Part shown: positions 4,119 to 7,188 of the stretch, in pieces
How positions within the stretch are numbered: the first letter of the stretch is position 1
How the letters are laid out: each line of letters starts with the position of its first letter
Origin: Prevotellaceae bacterium
GTDB taxonomy: Bacteria; Bacteroidota; Bacteroidia; Bacteroidales; UBA932
NCBI GenBank assembly: GCA_031287815.1
Contig: JAITSM010000179.1
Span: forward strand, 1 to 7,188
Length of the DNA: 7,188 nt
Direction of reading: 5' to 3'
Made by a program: the position numbers and the translations under genes
The notes under the pieces: generated by a model
What the model was told of the DNA's origin: nothing
The model's input: the letters and a program-made list of their open reading frames with translations, nothing else
Databases searched by the model: none

Positions 4119-5963
4119 ATGAAATACGAATTATTACGAATTATTACAAATAGATTACGAATTATGAGCGCCCGCTCATTCTCCATTTTCCATTTTCCAT
4201 TCTCCATTAAAATTGCCCTGCTGGGGGCGGTGTTGTTTATTCCCGGCTTGGGGGCGGTGCACCTGTTCGACTGGGATGAAATCAACTTTGCCGAATCGGC
4301 GCGGGAGATGCTGGTTAGCGGCGATTACCTGCGGGTGCAAATTGATTTTGTCCCGTTCTGGGAAAAGCCGCCGCTGTTCTTCTGGCTGCAAGTGGCGGCG
4401 ATGAAGGTTTTCGGCGTAAACGAATTTGCGGCGCGCCTGCCGAATGCCCTGTGCGGAATAATCACGCTGCTGACGCTGTTCGGTATCGGGAAACGACTAA
4501 AAGGCGTACGCTTCGGGCTGATATGGGTGGCGGCATACGGCTGCTCGCTGCTGCCGTTCTTCTATTTCAAGTCGGGCATCATTGACCCTTACTTTAACCT
4601 GTTTATTTTTCTCGGCGTGTATTTCTTCAGTAGAATGGAGAATGGAGAATGGAAAATGGAGAATGGGCTTGCGCCTCCAAAGACATTCTCCACTCTCCAT
4701 TCTCCATTCTCCATTAAAGCTGTTTTATCCGGGTTGTTTATCGGGCTGGCGATGCTGACTAAAGGGCCTGTCGGGCTGCTGATTTTTCTGCTGACTGTCG
4801 GCGTGTATTTTTTCAGTCGGCTGTTGCAGTCGGCAGTTGCAGTCGGCAGTAAGCAGTCAACGGATACCATACTCCGGCACCAGCCACTGCCTACTGAAAA
4901 CTGGAAACTGCCCACTAAAAACTGCCTACTGAAAACGGTCTACTGGCTACTGCCCACGCTGGCGTTCACCGGCGGCTTTTGGTACCTCTTGCTGTGGCTG
5001 CACGGCGGCGGCGATACGATTCGTGAGTTCATCGCTTACCAGGTACGCCTGTTTTCCACGCCCGACGCCGGGCACGGCGGATTTCCGCTTTATCACTTCG
5101 TTGTCCTGTTTTTCGGCGTATTCCCCGCCTCGCTGGTGGCGTTGCCCGCCTTCCGGCGCAAGGCGTTGCGGATAGAAGATAACCCGGAAGTACGGCATTT
5201 CTTCCGGTGGCAAATGACCCTCTTCTGGGTGGTGCTGCTGCTATTTACCGTTGTAACGACCAAAATCGTGCATTACTCGTCGATGTGCTATTTCCCGCTG
5301 ACGTTCCTGGCGGCGTGGGTAGTTGATAAGGCCATCGCCCGCCGGCTCCGCGTACCGGGTTATGTAAAGGCGCTGCTCCTGGCGGTAGCCCTTCTTTGGG
5401 CGTTGCTGACGGCCGCGCTGCCGTTTATCGACCGCCTGAAAACCTATATCCTTCCGGTGGTGGATGAATTTACGCGGGGCAACCTCGAAGCCGTTTCCAG
5501 CTGGTATGGCTTCGAGCCGGTGATTGGCGCGGTATTGCTTGCGGCGGTGGGGTGGCTTTTCTATTTCCTGAAAAGGGAACAGCCCGGAAAAGCCTTTGCC
5601 GGGCTGGCCGGCGGCGCGGCGCTGTTCATCACGGCGGTGATATACATTTACCCGCTGCAGGTGGAGAAATATACCCAAAACGCCGTGATTGAATTTTACC
5701 GCTCCAAAGCGGCGGAAGATAATTATATTCACCCAACCTTCCGCACCTACGCGCACTATTTCTACGGACAGCGGACGCCTGCCGGGAAATATGCCAACGA
5801 GGAATGGCTGCGCTTCGGGGAGATTGACAAGCCGGCCTATTTCATCCTCCGGAAAAATACGGCCGGCGTCGCCCGCTTCCTGGAAGAAACGCCCGGCGCG
5901 CAATGGCTGTATGAGAAAAACGGATTTGTGTTCCTCGTCCGGCGGCCGGAAAAGAGGCAGTAG
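4119..5963 (+). CDS. ArnT/PMT-type polytopic membrane glycosyltransferase
   Basis: A 614-residue integral membrane protein of the GT-C fold (dolichyl-phosphate-mannose/ArnT-like, 'glycosyltransferase family 39'). Such enzymes transfer sugars from polyprenyl-phosphate donors to lipid or protein acceptors outside the membrane. The first external loop has the signature FDWDEINFAE (D53, E54 the likely catalytic acidic pair), then SAREMLVSGDY and WEKPPLFFW (81-89). Further family motifs are LAMLTKGPVG (210-219) and KIVHYSSMCYFPL (from 382). About a dozen hydrophobic segments precede a soluble C-terminal region (about 535-614). Three parts are made of DNA repeats: residues 1-31, about 172-200 and about 232-280. 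They lie before the first membrane segment or in loops, and may explain a length that seems greater than typical for the family. The start is uncertain: ATG 4119 and ATG 4164 (codon 16) both lie in repeat DNA. The stop TAG (5961-5963) is also within a repeat. Acceptor and donor are unknown. Confidence 0.85.
   Translation: MKYELLRIITNRLRIMSARSFSIFHFPFSIKIALLGAVLFIPGLGAVHLFDWDEINFAESAREMLVSGDYLRVQIDFVPFWEKPPLFFWLQVAAMKVFGVNEFAARLPNALCGIITLLTLFGIGKRLKGVRFGLIWVAAYGCSLLPFFYFKSGIIDPYFNLFIFLGVYFFSRMENGEWKMENGLAPPKTFSTLHSPFSIKAVLSGLFIGLAMLTKGPVGLLIFLLTVGVYFFSRLLQSAVAVGSKQSTDTILRHQPLPTENWKLPTKNCLLKTVYWLLPTLAFTGGFWYLLLWLHGGGDTIREFIAYQVRLFSTPDAGHGGFPLYHFVVLFFGVFPASLVALPAFRRKALRIEDNPEVRHFFRWQMTLFWVVLLLFTVVTTKIVHYSSMCYFPLTFLAAWVVDKAIARRLRVPGYVKALLLAVALLWALLTAALPFIDRLKTYILPVVDEFTRGNLEAVSSWYGFEPVIGAVLLAAVGWLFYFLKREQPGKAFAGLAGGAALFITAVIYIYPLQVEKYTQNAVIEFYRSKAAEDNYIHPTFRTYAHYFYGQRTPAGKYANEEWLRFGEIDKPAYFILRKNTAGVARFLEETPGAQWLYEKNGFVFLVRRPEKRQ
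4125..4208. repeat. Repeat block forming the 5' end of the glycosyltransferase gene
   Basis: Decamers TACGAATTAT occur at 4125-4134, 4135-4144 and 4156-4165, with a degenerate copy between. They are followed by a perfect palindrome, ATGAGCG/CC/CGCTCAT (4164-4179), then four heptamers CTCCATT, TTCCATT, TTCCATT, CTCCATT (4181-4208). The whole block is translated as residues 3-30 of the glycosyltransferase, ahead of its first membrane segment. Confidence 0.75.
4633..4715. repeat. In-frame heptamer hairpin inside the glycosyltransferase (copy 1)
   Basis: The left arm has units AATGGAG, AATGGAG, AATGGAA, AATGGAG (4634-4661). The centre is GGCTTGCGCC (4666-4675). The right arm has ATTCTCC, ACTCTCC, ATTCTCC, ATTCTCC and ATT (4685-4715). 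The arms are reverse complements, so DNA or RNA could fold into a long hairpin. It is read through as MENGEWKMENG ... FSTLHSPFSIK in a loop between membrane segments, with no stop or frame change. Confidence 0.85.
4814..4955. repeat. In-frame heptamer repeat inside the glycosyltransferase (copy 2)
   Basis: The left arm consists of CAGTCGG, CTGTTG, CAGTCGG, CAGTTG, CAGTCGG, CAGTAAG, CAGTCAA (4814-4860). The right arm is ten units in unbroken 7-bp phase from 4886 to 4955, mostly ACTGNNN (ACTGCCT, ACTGAAA, ACTGGAA, ACTGCCC and so on). The right-arm motif is the complement of the left-arm CAGT. A 25-bp spacer separates them. It encodes about 47 hydrophilic residues between two membrane segments. 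The last unit may be native sequence. Confidence 0.85.
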
Positions 5964-6002
5964 GCAGTGTTTTTAGTTGAAAGTTGAAAATGGGCTGGCG
6001 CC
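5956..6002. repeat. Heptamers and GGCTGGCGCC core at the glycosyltransferase 3' end
   Basis: GGCAGTA and GGCAGTG (5956-5969), then GTTGAAA twice (5976-5989), then GGCTGGCGCC (5993-6002). The glycosyltransferase stop TAG (5961-5963) spans the junction of the first two units. GGCAGT is the same heptamer family as the internal element at 4814-4955. The rest of the gap to 6073 is A/T-rich, with a 10-bp direct repeat TATTATTTGG (6027-6036 and 6058-6067); no clear terminator is visible between these convergent genes. Confidence 0.65.
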
Positions 6003-6073
6003 GGAAGAAACTTTAAATCACAGCAGTATTATTTGGCAACAGTATTTTTGCATCTTATATTATTTGGATTAAA

Positions 6074-7188
6074 TTACAGTTGGCGGATGCAACGAACTAT
6101 CCTTAAGTGACCCGAATAATTAGCGTCGTACGGGTCTATATGACCACACAGGAAAGGATCATATCCATGGTTATTGTTTATTATGAGATGCAGATAAGCT
6201 CCGTCGTTTGTTATATGCATTTCGTAAGAGCCATTATTAGCACCCCCATTGCAACCACATATGGTTTTTTCAGAACTCAGCCCATAATAATCATCTTTAT
6301 CACACCTGCTATCTTTTGGCGTGAGAATTTTGCATTGTTCAGCCATTATACTTGAGTAGGAAGATAAAATGGCTTCATAATTACTTTGCATTGGTATGAC
6401 CCAATTATTTGGGCAAATACCTTGTATATTAGCTCCCGTTCCACTGGAGCCGCCCCACGCCCCGCGTGCTTGTGCATGTGTATAGTATCTGCCGCATTCA
6501 TCTTTTGTGCACCATGAAGGTTGTGTGCCGGTACCGGTATATTTCACATTCTGCGCCAGCCACCATTTATTGTCGGGCATTTTTACAATTCTGTACAATT
6601 CGTTATCCCGAGAGTCTTTTATCCATGCTTCCCAATTCCCTGCGCCGCTTTGGCGTTCCATGCAACGATGAGAGATGTCCATATACAAGTCGCTTCCGGT
6701 ATAGGGACACCAAAGTCCGGGATAACCTGTGGTGTCGGTTATGGTTGCCGGTGTAAAGGTTAGGGCAGAAGTAGCAATAGTGGTACCGGACACTGTTAGC
6801 GAAGTGGCACCATTAGAAGCAATCAATTTGAACGGCGGCGTTCCTGCCAATGTGTAAGAGCTATTGGTATTCGCCAAAACATTCGGCGGATAATCGCTGC
6901 CATAGGCGCACCAGCTAAATTTCCCGGAGGCATTTAACGTGGCGGTAATGGTCGCGCCGTTGGCGGTTACAAAAAAGCCACGCCCATTTAAATCCGTGTA
7001 ATTGCCGGATGTTACGGATGCCGCACTGATAACGGCTTTTTCAAAGGTACCCGGAGAAGTTCCAGCAACCGGGCAGAAATCTACCCACACCCACACATGA
7101 TTGTTATAGGGCGTACCTGTCCATGACACGCTGAACGTTACTTTTTGGTTCATGTAATCCGTTCTTATCGGCGTAATAGTTACTGTTG
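6074..7188 (-). CDS. FISUMP-domain protein, 5' end beyond the window
   Basis: The frame is open from the right edge (7188) to TAA at 6074-6076. A Met at 7151-7153 is internal: coding similarity continues upstream of it (TVTITPIRTDY precedes it), so the true start and any signal peptide lie outside the window. The N-terminal part (to about 6820) is the domain shared with the 388-2358 protein: VTFSVSW, HVWVWVDF, FSWCAYGSDYPP, YTLAGTPPF. The C-terminal part is a recognisable Fibrobacter succinogenes major paralogous domain: ELYRIVKMPDNKWWLAQNV, GRYYTHAQA, GICPNNWVIPM and the terminal RIVRCIRQL. The Ig-like segments of the paralogue are missing, so this is a shorter architecture. Probably a secreted or surface protein of unknown ligand. 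It faces the glycosyltransferase convergently, about 110 bp away. The FISUMP assignment is from memory of the family motifs. Confidence 0.85.
   Translation of the reverse strand, partial: TVTITPIRTDYMNQKVTFSVSWTGTPYNNHVWVWVDFCPVAGTSPGTFEKAVISAASVTSGNYTDLNGRGFFVTANGATITATLNASGKFSWCAYGSDYPPNVLANTNSSYTLAGTPPFKLIASNGATSLTVSGTTIATSALTFTPATITDTTGYPGLWCPYTGSDLYMDISHRCMERQSGAGNWEAWIKDSRDNELYRIVKMPDNKWWLAQNVKYTGTGTQPSWCTKDECGRYYTHAQARGAWGGSSGTGANIQGICPNNWVIPMQSNYEAILSSYSSIMAEQCKILTPKDSRCDKDDYYGLSSEKTICGCNGGANNGSYEMHITNDGAYLHLIINNNHGYDPFLCGHIDPYDANYSGHLRIVRCIRQL

Noticed and set aside
4589..4915. Minus-strand ORFs reading MENGEWRMEN-like peptides
   Set aside because: These are translations of the heptamer repeats on the opposite strand of the glycosyltransferase gene, not separate genes.
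5241..5903. Minus-strand ORF of 220 codons antisense to the glycosyltransferase
   Set aside because: Arg/Gln-rich shadow of a well-supported membrane protein gene; no independent motif or signal.
6043..6050. TATTTTTG on the plus strand, a match to the TAnnTTTG -7 box
   Set aside because: No TTTG lies 19-21 nt upstream and no plus-strand gene follows; chance match in A/T-rich DNA.
1..7188. tRNA, rRNA or transposase genes
   Set aside because: I found no cloverleaf-like sequence, rRNA segment or transposase motif; the repeats are non-coding or lie within host genes.

Overview
The window looks like a chromosomal segment of an uncultured, probably gut-associated member of the Bacteroidales (Bacteroidota). 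The clues are: a promoter matching the Bacteroidetes housekeeping consensus (TTTG, 19 nt, TACCTTTG) upstream of the first secreted protein; start codons with no clear Shine-Dalgarno sequence; two proteins ending in the 'Fibrobacter succinogenes major paralogous' (FISUMP) domain; and intergenic DNA full of 7-bp repeats. The species cannot be named from the sequence alone.

Layout. Positions 1-157 hold a 21-bp tandem array whose minus strand reads as a short charged heptapeptide-repeat ORF. Positions 158-387 have no convincing gene, only heptamer repeats and inverted repeats. A secreted Ig-like/FISUMP protein lies on the minus strand (388-2358). It is preceded by an unusually long, highly structured leader (about 2359-2648) and a strong promoter (2655-2685). 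Two plus-strand genes follow: a membrane-anchored PHP-type metallophosphoesterase-like protein (2867-4075) and, 43 bp later, a polytopic ArnT/PMT-type glycosyltransferase (4119-5963). A second FISUMP protein on the minus strand (6074-7188) runs off the right edge and shares its N-terminal domain with the first.

How the genes may work together. The two plus-strand genes are close enough to be co-transcribed and are both membrane proteins, which fits a role in envelope glycan or lipid modification; this is inference. The two FISUMP paralogues bracket them and are probably independent surface or secreted proteins of unknown function.

The most notable feature is the heptamer-repeat material. At least eight arrays with a 7-bp period occur, several arranged as inverted arms around a GC-rich core (GGCTKGCGCC). 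They are not confined to intergenic DNA: they have entered the glycosyltransferase gene in frame at three places, and they supply the stop codons of both plus-strand genes. The second signal is the roughly 290-nt leader of the first FISUMP gene, which contains a 112-nt near-palindrome and mutually exclusive 10-bp pairings.
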